The notes under the pieces were generated by a model. The model was given only the letters and a program-made list of their open reading frames with translations, was not told the origin of the DNA and ran no database searches. This document shows positions 30,027 to 36,596 of a DNA stretch of 36,866 bases, piece by piece. A program made the position numbers and the translations under genes. This DNA comes from Candidatus Curtissbacteria bacterium (GTDB taxonomy: Bacteria; Patescibacteriota; Microgenomatia; Curtissbacterales; GWA2-41-24), in NCBI GenBank assembly GCA_030688205.1, contig JAUYIQ010000059.1, forward strand, positions 1 to 36,866, written 5' to 3'. Positions within the stretch are counted from its first letter, which is position 1, and each line of letters begins with the position of its first letter.

Positions 30027-30042
30027 CCACAATATATTGTGC
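30027..30042. promoter_or_regulatory. NrdR box 2
   Basis: Contains the perfect palindrome CACAATATATTGTG (30028-30041) and matches the NrdR consensus at 14 of 16 positions. It lies just after the predicted transcription start. Confidence 0.8.
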
Positions 30043-30131
30043 TTTTGACAAGTTTGTGAAACACAAGTCTGCAGTCAAAAGCGAATTTCAAATAAGGGCA
30101 GTATAAGTAAAAAAAGACTGATATTGAACAA

Positions 30132-30620
30132 GTGATTTGTCCGTTTTGTTCTAATGATTTTTCGCGGGTTATAGATAAACGTGAAGGTGACGGTGGCAAG
30201 ACTACCAGACGTAGACGAGAGTGCCAAAAATGTAGTCGCCGATTCACAACTTTTGAAAGAGTCGAAACGCTTGATCTTCTAATAATCAAAAAAGAAGGGA
30301 AAAGAGAACCTTTCGACCGAATAAAGCTAAGAAGCGGTATAATCAAAGCTTGCGAAAAAAGGCCTGTTTCAGCAGGAGAAATTGAAAGAATTCTGGATGA
30401 GATTGAAGCTGAGCTTAGGAAAAACGCAACAAAAGAAATTTCGAGCAAGAAAATAGGCGATTTAGTTATTAAAAAACTTAAAAAATTAGACGAGGTTGCC
30501 TATATTCGTTTTGCTTCCGTATATAGACAATTTACCGATTTGGCAGATTTTGAAAAAGAACTGTCAAAACTATCAAAAGAACTAAAAACAAAAAATGAAA
30601 ATCAACGGCCGCGAAATTAA
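30132..30620 (+). CDS. nrdR: Transcriptional repressor NrdR
   Basis: ATP/dATP-sensing repressor of ribonucleotide reductase genes, 162 aa. The N-terminal zinc ribbon has CPFC (Cys3, Cys6) and CQKC (about 36-39), with the basic RRRR segment between. RRFTTFERVE leads into the ATP-cone domain, LLIIKKEGKREPFDRIKLRSGIIKACEKRPV. The AYIRFASVYRQFTDLADFEKEL end is typical. The GTG start gives the canonical MxCPFC. It overlaps nrdJ by 26 nt. Its own promoter carries two NrdR boxes, so autoregulation together with the reductase is expected. Confidence 0.95.
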   Translation: MICPFCSNDFSRVIDKREGDGGKTTRRRRECQKCSRRFTTFERVETLDLLIIKKEGKREPFDRIKLRSGIIKACEKRPVSAGEIERILDEIEAELRKNATKEISSKKIGDLVIKKLKKLDEVAYIRFASVYRQFTDLADFEKELSKLSKELKTKNENQRPRN

Positions 30621-33354
30621 AGTAAACACAAGAGATAAAGTTCGCCAAAAGGCGAGAGAACTTGGCAGGAAAATTCCGGCTCCACCCCCGGATCTTATAG
30701 AACCCACCCTAAGCGAGAACGCAGCCTACATTGCCAAAACCCGCTATGCATTCCGTAACGAAAAGGGTGAACCCACGGAAAGCCCGAAAGACATGTTCTG
30801 GAGAATTGCTTATTACATTTCGGCAGCAGACACGATCTACCAAAAAACCAAAAAATCTCATATGGCATCTGCCCGCGAGTTTTACAAACTTATGGCAGCC
30901 CAGAAATTTATCCCAAACACACCGACAATGGTTAACTCTGCAAAAGTCGGCCAATCTCTTTCCGCATGTTTCGTGCTGCCGGTAGAAGATGATATGCAGT
31001 CAATTCTAAAAACAATGTCCAATATGGCAATGATTCACAAGATGGCAGGCGGTACAGGATTTTCATTCTCCAGGCTTAGACCAAAAGACGACATCATTGG
31101 AACCAGCAAAGGTAAGTCGACAGGACCGGTTGCCTTCATGCAGGCATACAACGATGTCTGCAGCCAGATCAGGCAAGGCGGAGTAAGAAGGGGAGCCAAT
31201 ATGGGAATTCTTCACTACACACACCCGGACGTTTTGCGTTTTGCAGTCCACAAGATAGATGAATTTTCACTAACCAATTTCAACATCTCCGTAACAGTTA
31301 CGGAAGACTTTATGGAAAAAGTAAAAGACGATGCCCAGTTCGTAGAGGGAGAAATGAATGTAGATCAAATCATCGAAGAAATCAAAGAAGCATATGCAAT
31401 CCGCGACCTGGATCTCAAAAGTGTCAGAGTAGAAGAAGGAGTTCAGAAGCTATATGAACTTTGCCGCGCAACCCACCAAGGCGAAGGTTACGATCTTGTT
31501 AATCCTCATACACAAAAAGCCACAGACAAACTTAACGCCAAAAAAGTTTTCGATCTGATTACAAAACTTGCATGGCAATATGGTGATCCCGGGATGATTT
31601 TGATAGACAGAGTTAACAACTCCCGCGCAAATCCGACACCAAAAGTTGGTTTAATCGAAGCAACAAATCCTTGTGCCGAACAACCCCTTCTTCCTTACGA
31701 TGCTTGTACTCTGGGTTCAATAAATCTCTCAAAGTTTGTTTACCCTGAGCAAAGTCGAAGGGTCGAAGAAAACATAGAAAAAAGCTTGGAGGCAGTCAAT
31801 TGGACAGAATTAAAAGAGGCAGTTCACACGGCTATTCACTTTTTAGACAACGTTCTGGATATGAACGAATATCCGGTCAAAGAAATCGACGAAATGACTT
31901 CCATGATCAGAAGAGTTGGTCTTGGAGTCATGGGGTGGGCAGACATGCTAATGAAGTTGGAAATAGGCTACAACACGCAAGCAGGTTTTGAACTTGCAGA
32001 AAAAGTCATGCAGTTTGTGCAAAAAGAATCGGATAACGCAAGCTGTGATCTTGCAAAAACAAGAGGTGTCTTCCCTGCCTTTAAGGGTTCAATTTACGAT
32101 AAGCCAAATAGCATCAAACCCAGAAATGGTGCCAGAACAACGATTGCGCCAACAGGAACAATATCACTGCTTGCTGATTGTTCCAGCGGCATCGAACCAC
32201 ACTTTGCGCTAACTTATGCCAAAAACACCATCGAGGGCAAAAGACTTTTTACCACAAACTCCTACTTACTGGAGGCTTTGGAAAAAAGAGATTTGGAAAA
32301 TGATGACTTACTGGCAAAAGTAGAGGAAAACAAAGGTTCTGTGCAGGAACTTTCCGAAATTCCCCAAGACATGCAAAAAACCTTTGTTGTTGCCGGCGAT
32401 ATTGCTCCAAAAGACCATGTTCGAATGGCTGCTGCTTTCCAGAAATACACCGATAACGGGATTTCAAAAACCATCAACTTCCCCAATAAAGCCACTGTCA
32501 ACGATGTTCGTGAAGCATATTGGTTAAGTTATGAACTTGGCTGCAATATGATAACCATTTACAGAGATGGTTCCCGTGTCAAACAAGTTCTCGAAGTTGA
32601 GAAAGGAAAATCTTACTACGATCAACTGGCGGGTAAACGCATTGATGTTCCCCACAAACGACCGACCCCGACAGAGGCATGGGGAATGCGCGTTCGTAAA
32701 AAAGCGGATGTTGGCCACGTTTACACCTCCGTATTCCGGGATGCAGACGGCTCCCCTGTAGAAGTTTTTGTAACAATTGGTAAAACCGGCGGCTATGTCG
32801 CAGGCGCTGCAGAAGTCACCGGAAGACTGGCATCGCGCGCTTTGAAATATGGCGCAAGTCTTGATGAAGTAGCATCGGATCTCATAGGAATCTCATGTGG
32901 TACGCCTTACGGTCTTGGTCCCGAAAGCGTTCTCTCGGCATTCGATGCAGTCGGCAAGTCGCTGATAGAAATTGCCAATGCAAAACAACTCCAACTGCCA
33001 ATTGGAGTGGAAGCTAACCAAACAGTGGAAGAGATGATCCCACAACAACAAAACTTAATTCCCACCAGTCCACCGGCTCCGGCCAATGGACACACAAACG
33101 GCAACGGTCACACCAACGGCAATGGTGCCGGCCATAAACTTGCTTCTTCAAATGGCAACGGTGTAAATTTCCAAATGTCTATTCCCAAAACAGGGGTTAT
33201 GTCCATAGACCCGCTCTTGCTGGCTAGAGCTCAAGAAGAAAAAATAATCGAGAATAAATTTACTGCATGCCCTGATTGTTCCAGTCCGGTTGTTTATAAA
33301 GAAGGCTGCCGTTCCTGCGTTAACCCAACCTGCGGTTGGAGTAAATGCAGCTAG
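30595..33354 (+). CDS. nrdJ: Vitamin B12-dependent (class II) ribonucleotide reductase
   Basis: A 919-aa adenosylcobalamin-dependent enzyme making dNTPs. The catalytic domain has Cys125 in SLSACFVLP, MAGGTGFSFSRLRP, the radical-site motif NPCAEQPLLP (Cys360, Glu362) and TIAPTGTISLLADCSSGIEPHF. A Gly/Asn/His-rich linker (about 830-855) leads to a Cys-rich tail: CPDC at 892/895, CRSC at 905/908, then Cys913 and Cys918. The tail is probably the redox shuttle that re-reduces the active site. Residues 383-390 (YPEQSRRV) are encoded by an interspersed repeat and absent from usual family alignments as I know them. It overlaps nrdR; cofactor may come from the adenosyltransferase at 34049. Confidence 0.96.
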   Translation: MKINGREIKVNTRDKVRQKARELGRKIPAPPPDLIEPTLSENAAYIAKTRYAFRNEKGEPTESPKDMFWRIAYYISAADTIYQKTKKSHMASAREFYKLMAAQKFIPNTPTMVNSAKVGQSLSACFVLPVEDDMQSILKTMSNMAMIHKMAGGTGFSFSRLRPKDDIIGTSKGKSTGPVAFMQAYNDVCSQIRQGGVRRGANMGILHYTHPDVLRFAVHKIDEFSLTNFNISVTVTEDFMEKVKDDAQFVEGEMNVDQIIEEIKEAYAIRDLDLKSVRVEEGVQKLYELCRATHQGEGYDLVNPHTQKATDKLNAKKVFDLITKLAWQYGDPGMILIDRVNNSRANPTPKVGLIEATNPCAEQPLLPYDACTLGSINLSKFVYPEQSRRVEENIEKSLEAVNWTELKEAVHTAIHFLDNVLDMNEYPVKEIDEMTSMIRRVGLGVMGWADMLMKLEIGYNTQAGFELAEKVMQFVQKESDNASCDLAKTRGVFPAFKGSIYDKPNSIKPRNGARTTIAPTGTISLLADCSSGIEPHFALTYAKNTIEGKRLFTTNSYLLEALEKRDLENDDLLAKVEENKGSVQELSEIPQDMQKTFVVAGDIAPKDHVRMAAAFQKYTDNGISKTINFPNKATVNDVREAYWLSYELGCNMITIYRDGSRVKQVLEVEKGKSYYDQLAGKRIDVPHKRPTPTEAWGMRVRKKADVGHVYTSVFRDADGSPVEVFVTIGKTGGYVAGAAEVTGRLASRALKYGASLDEVASDLIGISCGTPYGLGPESVLSAFDAVGKSLIEIANAKQLQLPIGVEANQTVEEMIPQQQNLIPTSPPAPANGHTNGNGHTNGNGAGHKLASSNGNGVNFQMSIPKTGVMSIDPLLLARAQEEKIIENKFTACPDCSSPVVYKEGCRSCVNPTCGWSKCS
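31743..31762. repeat. Interspersed repeat inside nrdJ
   Basis: CCCTGAGCAAAGTCGAAGGG has CCCT/AGGG ends and resembles a short repeat scattered through many bacterial genomes, often read as PEQSRRV-type peptides. It is in frame in nrdJ and should lie in a surface loop. Copy number elsewhere in this genome cannot be seen. Confidence 0.55.
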
Positions 33355-33360
33355 ATCTTA

Positions 33361-33366
33361 TATAAT
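33361..33366 (+). promoter_or_regulatory. -10 element of the pseudouridine synthase gene
   Basis: Perfect TATAAT, 8 nt before ATG 33375 and 6 nt after the nrdJ stop. TTGGAG with a 19-bp spacer may be a weak -35. Confidence 0.55.
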
Positions 33367-33374
33367 TTCCCTCA

Positions 33375-34052
33375 ATGAGAATAAATAAGTTTTTGGCACA
33401 TGCCGGTGTGGCTTCGCGTCGCAAAGTTGACGAGTTGATTGAAGCAGGCAAAGTCACGGTTAACGCTAAAAGGGCAACACTCGGCCAACAAATAGATCCC
33501 CAAAAAGATGAAATAAAAGTAAATGGCAAACAAATCAAATCTGAAGAAGAATTTGAATACATTATTTTAAATAAACTCAAAAAAGAAACAGTTTTGGAGC
33601 AAGTCAAAACCAAATCGCGCATATACCCGGTAGGAAGACTTGACAAAGAATCGACAGGTCTTATTTTGTTAACTAACGACGGTGAGCTTACAAATCGCCT
33701 AACTCATCCCAGATACCACGTCGAAAAAGTTTACGAAGTTGTCTACCTGGGAAAAGTTGCCGATACGACCATAGGGAGAATAGAAAAGGGGATAGAGCTG
33801 GAAGAAGGCAGAAAAAAAGAAGCGAGAGTAAAAACGTTATCGTCAAATGATCACAAAACAGTTTTAGAAATAACACTTTACGAAGGAAGAAAAAGACAAA
33901 TCAGGAGATTGGCCGAAAAACTTCATCTGCATATTATCGCGCTAAAACGTATTACCATCGGCCCCATAAATTTAGAAGGTCTCGAGTCAGGAAAATTCAG
34001 AAAACTTTCACCTGAGGAAATTTCTGCGTTAAAAAAATCAGCAGGTATTTAA
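33375..34052 (+). CDS. RsuA/RluB-type pseudouridine synthase
   Basis: A 225-aa enzyme that converts a specific rRNA uridine to pseudouridine. The N-terminal S4 domain is MRINKFLAHAGVASRRKVDELIEAGKVTVNAK. The catalytic motif YPVGRLDKESTGLILLTNDGEL (about 81-102) contains the active Asp in GRLD. Further family motifs are HPRYHVEKVYEV, EGRKRQIRRLAEKLHLHI and LKRITIGPINLEGL. Whether it acts on 23S (RluB) or 16S (RsuA) cannot be fixed. It overlaps the convergent adenosyltransferase by 4 nt. Confidence 0.93.
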   Translation: MRINKFLAHAGVASRRKVDELIEAGKVTVNAKRATLGQQIDPQKDEIKVNGKQIKSEEEFEYIILNKLKKETVLEQVKTKSRIYPVGRLDKESTGLILLTNDGELTNRLTHPRYHVEKVYEVVYLGKVADTTIGRIEKGIELEEGRKKEARVKTLSSNDHKTVLEITLYEGRKRQIRRLAEKLHLHIIALKRITIGPINLEGLESGKFRKLSPEEISALKKSAGI

Positions 34053-34669
34053 CCTCGCCCCTTCCAAATAACTTCTTTATCACCATCTATCATGTTTGCA
34101 TACCTTGCCAGCATAAAAAACCAATCGGACAAACGATTTATATAGATAATGTCGTTTTTGCTGATTTTCTCCATTCCCGCCAAAGCAACAACAGCCCGTT
34201 CTGCACGACGTGCAACTGTTCTTGCCAAATGCAAATGAGAACCAATTACATTTCCTCCTGGCAAAATAAAATTCCTAAGCTGTGGAAGTTTAGAACTCCA
34301 AAAATCAATCTCTTTCTCCAATCTTTTAATATTTTTGGAATCGACTCGTGGAATTATTACCTTCATACTGTTCGGAGTAGCAAGTCCCGCTCCAAGCGCA
34401 AAAAGTTCTACCTGAACCCTCAAAAGTTTTTCTGCGATTTCATCATAATCACTTGTCATTCTGGGGAGCGGAGCGACTCCAGAATCGATTCTGGACAAGC
34501 CAGAATGACGGTTTATGTCTGCTAAAACAACACCAATTAGCGAATTTAACTCATCAATGGTTCCATAAGCATTAATCCTCGCCGAATTTTTATCGACCCT
34601 TTCGCCTCCAAAAAGAGAAGTAGTGCCACTGTCACCGGTTTTGGTATATATCTTAATCCTCTTTGCCAC
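34049..34669 (-). CDS. Corrinoid adenosyltransferase (PduO/CobA-type ATR) with repeat insertion
   Basis: ATP:cob(I)alamin adenosyltransferase that makes adenosylcobalamin, 206 aa. Family motifs are KIYTKTGDSGTTSLFGGERV (phosphate-binding N-terminus), RINAYGTIDELNSLIG, LPGGNVIGSHLHLARTVARRAERAVV and INRLSDWFFMLARYANM. Residues about 54-72 (RHSGLSRIDSGVAPLPRMT) do not belong to the family and are exactly the translation of the 55-bp repeat at 34455, so the gene tolerates an in-frame insertion near the first helix-helix turn. The GTG at 34669 follows TACAAT by 6 nt and is preferred to the longer TTG start. It should supply the cofactor for NrdJ nearby. Confidence 0.9.
   Translation of the reverse strand: MAKRIKIYTKTGDSGTTSLFGGERVDKNSARINAYGTIDELNSLIGVVLADINRHSGLSRIDSGVAPLPRMTSDYDEIAEKLLRVQVELFALGAGLATPNSMKVIIPRVDSKNIKRLEKEIDFWSSKLPQLRNFILPGGNVIGSHLHLARTVARRAERAVVALAGMEKISKNDIIYINRLSDWFFMLARYANMIDGDKEVIWKGRG
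34455..34509. repeat. 55-bp REP/MITE-like repeat inside the adenosyltransferase gene
   Basis: Perfect 10-bp terminal inverted repeats, GTCATTCTGG (34455-34464) and CCAGAATGAC (34500-34509), enclose a GGAG...CTCC stem and the 16-bp palindrome CCAGAATCGATTCTGG (34479-34494). The format resembles short interspersed palindromic repeats common in bacterial genomes. It carries no gene and would need a transposase in trans. Confidence 0.72.
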
Positions 34670-34675
34670 GGCCGA

Positions 34676-34681
34676 ATTGTA
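34676..34681 (-). promoter_or_regulatory. -10 element of the adenosyltransferase gene
   Basis: TACAAT on the minus strand, 6 nt (TCGGCC) before the GTG at 34669. This spacing decides the start over the upstream TTG, which would lie within the box. Confidence 0.55.
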
Positions 34682-34702
34682 CAATAAATTATTGACGATT
34701 TC

Positions 34703-35176
34703 CTAAAAACTTTTCTCGAGGCGTTGTGTATCACCTAGCGTTTCGTATGAAGAAACTGTTATCTGGTGATTCCACACAGGCGGGTCTCCAAACTCACCCG
34801 CGCGCTTAGATTCAAAAAAACCGCAAATAACGGTGCGTACATACCTGTTATCCGAACCGGGATACTGGTTGATGATTTCACCCTCTGTCCTAATCCATGC
34901 CGAACGTGTGAACTGATCGTCTGAAAGACTCACTTTAAGTATCGAAAGTTTATCTGTCTTAACAAAATATCCTTCAGTACATACGTTCTTTTCGTTGCGG
35001 ACATTTCCGTATGACAAAAGTTCAATAAGATCTATCTTTTTATATTCCGCTTTTCCGAAAAACTGTCCGTACCTGGATAAATTTATGAGGGAGTACAAAG
35101 AAACCCCCACAAGAGCTATCACAAGCAGCAATTCTACGGCGAGTTTACCGTGATAGAATGACAAAGCACGTCTCAT
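34703..35176 (-). CDS. Hypothetical single-pass membrane protein
   Basis: A 157-aa protein with one N-terminal helix (about residues 11-30) and a soluble outside domain of about 120 aa. Possible features are two Cys (VCTEGYF and VICGFFES) that could form a disulfide, and an OB-like pattern of short strands (SILKVSLSDDQFTRSAWIRTEGEI). I recognise no family. It starts just 6 nt from the divergent lgt start. TAACAT lies 6 nt upstream within lgt. An envelope role next to lgt is possible. Confidence 0.65.
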   Translation of the reverse strand: MRRALSFYHGKLAVELLLVIALVGVSLYSLINLSRYGQFFGKAEYKKIDLIELLSYGNVRNEKNVCTEGYFVKTDKLSILKVSLSDDQFTRSAWIRTEGEIINQYPGSDNRYVRTVICGFFESKRAGEFGDPPVWNHQITVSSYETLGDTQRLEKSF

Positions 35177-35182
35177 ACCATA

Positions 35183-35929
35183 ATGTTACCTGAATCTATA
35201 TCCATAGGTCCATTAACCCTCCACTTTTACGGTTTGATAATCGCAATATCAATATATTTAGGCTGGCTTCTTGCAAAAAGGAGAGCTCCTTTCTATAAAA
35301 TTCCCCCGTCACTTCTCGATGAGCCGATTCTTCTTATTCCTCTGCTGTTCTCGATTATTGGCGCAAGACTCTATCACGTTATGGATTATTGGGACGTTTA
35401 CATCCAAGATCTAAAATCTATTATCTATATCTCAAGTGGTGGATTAGGTATCTGGGGTGCTCTTGCCGGCGCTTTTATTGGATTTTGGATAGTTGCAAAA
35501 GTAAAAAAAATTAACCTTTTAGCACTTTTGGATTTATCGGCCCCATCGCTTCTTCTTGGTCAAGCTATAGGTAGAATAGGGAACTATATTAATCAGGAAG
35601 GTTTCGGTCCACCAACAAATTTGTCATGGGGAGTTTACATAAATCCCGAAAATCGCCCGGCCCAGTTTTTGACATCAACACACTTCCACCCGACATTTTT
35701 CTATGAAGCAATCCTCAATCTTCTTTTCTTCTTTTTGATCTTAAAACTGTCAAAAAGAAAAAGACCCGGTCAAGTTTTCGCACTTTACTTAATTTTATAC
35801 TCCACAGGACGCTTCCTCGTTGAATTCTTCCGAATAGATACTGCAACAATAGATAGCTTCAAAATTGCGCAACTACTTTCAGTCATAACAATTCTTGTTG
35901 GAATGAGACTGCTCGTAAAATTTAAATGA
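35183..35929 (+). CDS. lgt: Prolipoprotein diacylglyceryl transferase
   Basis: Integral membrane enzyme of 248 aa that transfers diacylglycerol to the lipobox Cys of prolipoproteins. About seven helices. The signature GQAIGRIGNYINQEGFG (about 129-145) contains the essential Arg and Asn. GARLYHVMDYW, GGLGIWGALAGAFIG and HPTFFYEAILNLL are further family motifs. The GIWG form replaces the FHGG seen in E. coli and is the version found in Actinobacteria-like enzymes. The presence of Lgt means lipoproteins are made. The start lies 6 nt from the divergent gene. Confidence 0.95.
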   Translation: MLPESISIGPLTLHFYGLIIAISIYLGWLLAKRRAPFYKIPPSLLDEPILLIPLLFSIIGARLYHVMDYWDVYIQDLKSIIYISSGGLGIWGALAGAFIGFWIVAKVKKINLLALLDLSAPSLLLGQAIGRIGNYINQEGFGPPTNLSWGVYINPENRPAQFLTSTHFHPTFFYEAILNLLFFFLILKLSKRKRPGQVFALYLILYSTGRFLVEFFRIDTATIDSFKIAQLLSVITILVGMRLLVKFK

Positions 35930-35935
35930 TATAAT
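35930..35935 (+). promoter_or_regulatory. -10 element of the gene at 35946
   Basis: Extended TG-A-TATAAT, directly after the lgt stop codon, 10 nt before the ATG. Predicted leader of about 3 nt. Confidence 0.55.
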
Positions 35936-35945
35936 TTCATCAGAA

Positions 35946-36509
35946 ATGGATAGCCCTGATATTTCTCCAAGTAAAGAAGCAAATCCTAATTCCTTTTCAG
36001 GTAAAGTCAGATTACCAACAAGATACGGAGTTATTGAAATCGATATTAAAGATGCAGAAGTGCTTAGAGGTCGAGATATACTTGAAGATTGCTTAGTTCC
36101 CCCTGTCTTACCAAAAGATGAAACTCCTCGTAGGCCAATTGATTACAATCAGGCCCTTTTCAATCTGGGCAGAACGTTTGATGACATGCACGAATTCGAC
36201 CGACAACTTCCATATAGGCCAGGTTTGAGCTGGCAAGATTTAAGAGAGGGACAAATTAGCCAATACGGAGAAGAATCAATATTTACGCTATTACCAGACC
36301 AACACAGAAAACCCGGAATTATAAGAATTTCAAATATATTATTAAGAAATGGAATATATACAAAAGGTGATCTCATGAACAGAAAACAGAAATTAAAAAA
36401 CGCCGGACCCAGCGCAATGAAGGTACTCAATGCCATAAAAGATGTCATATCTGCGCAAAGTAGAATGTCAGCGGATGCAATTCCTTCAGAACAAAAACCT
36501 ACAATTTAA
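35946..36509 (+). CDS. Hypothetical protein with an alpha-CTD-like helix-hairpin-helix tail
   Basis: A 187-aa soluble protein. Residues 1-120 are Pro- and charge-rich with no recognised fold (LPTRYGVIEIDIKDAEVLRGRDILED, LVPPVLPKDETPRRPIDY). Residues about 125-170 (IIRISNILLRNGIYTKGDLMNRKQKLKNAGPSAMKVLNAIKDVI) resemble the RNA polymerase alpha C-terminal domain, with its S-x-R-x-x-N-x-L...G...T-x-x-DL...G-x-x-x-x-x-x-I pattern. A DNA- or RNAP-linked role is plausible but unproven. It has its own extended -10 and is followed by the CIRCE-like region of lon. Confidence 0.65.
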   Translation: MDSPDISPSKEANPNSFSGKVRLPTRYGVIEIDIKDAEVLRGRDILEDCLVPPVLPKDETPRRPIDYNQALFNLGRTFDDMHEFDRQLPYRPGLSWQDLREGQISQYGEESIFTLLPDQHRKPGIIRISNILLRNGIYTKGDLMNRKQKLKNAGPSAMKVLNAIKDVISAQSRMSADAIPSEQKPTI

Positions 36510-36513
36510 AGGA

Positions 36514-36551
36514 TTGACACTCATTAGCACTCATGGTATTCTGATTGCTAA
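36514..36551 (+). promoter_or_regulatory. Distal lon promoter with CIRCE-like operator
   Basis: TTGACA (36514-36519), 17-bp spacer, TATTCT (36537-36542) with extended TG. Overlapping it, TTAGCACTC (36524-36532) and GATTGCTAA (36543-36551) form a CIRCE-like inverted repeat: consensus TTAGCACTC-N9-GAGTGCTAA, here with N10 and one mismatch. HrcA-type heat-shock control of lon is implied. Confidence 0.55.
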
Positions 36552-36583
36552 TCTCAGTAAGCCAAAAGGCTTCCTGTTGATGG

Positions 36584-36589
36584 TAGAAT
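36584..36589 (+). promoter_or_regulatory. Proximal lon promoter (-10)
   Basis: Extended TG-G-TAGAAT, 7 nt before the ATG at 36597, giving a leaderless message. Two promoters in series would give heat-controlled and basal transcripts. The small AAGCC-AAAA-GGCTT hairpin (about 36559-36572) lies between them. Confidence 0.5.
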
Positions 36590-36596
36590 ATAACCT

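Noticed and set aside
29914-30131. Possible cobalamin riboswitch upstream of nrdR-nrdJ
   Set aside because: The 218-bp gap shows no B12-box-like element; promoter and paired NrdR boxes explain the conserved-looking parts.
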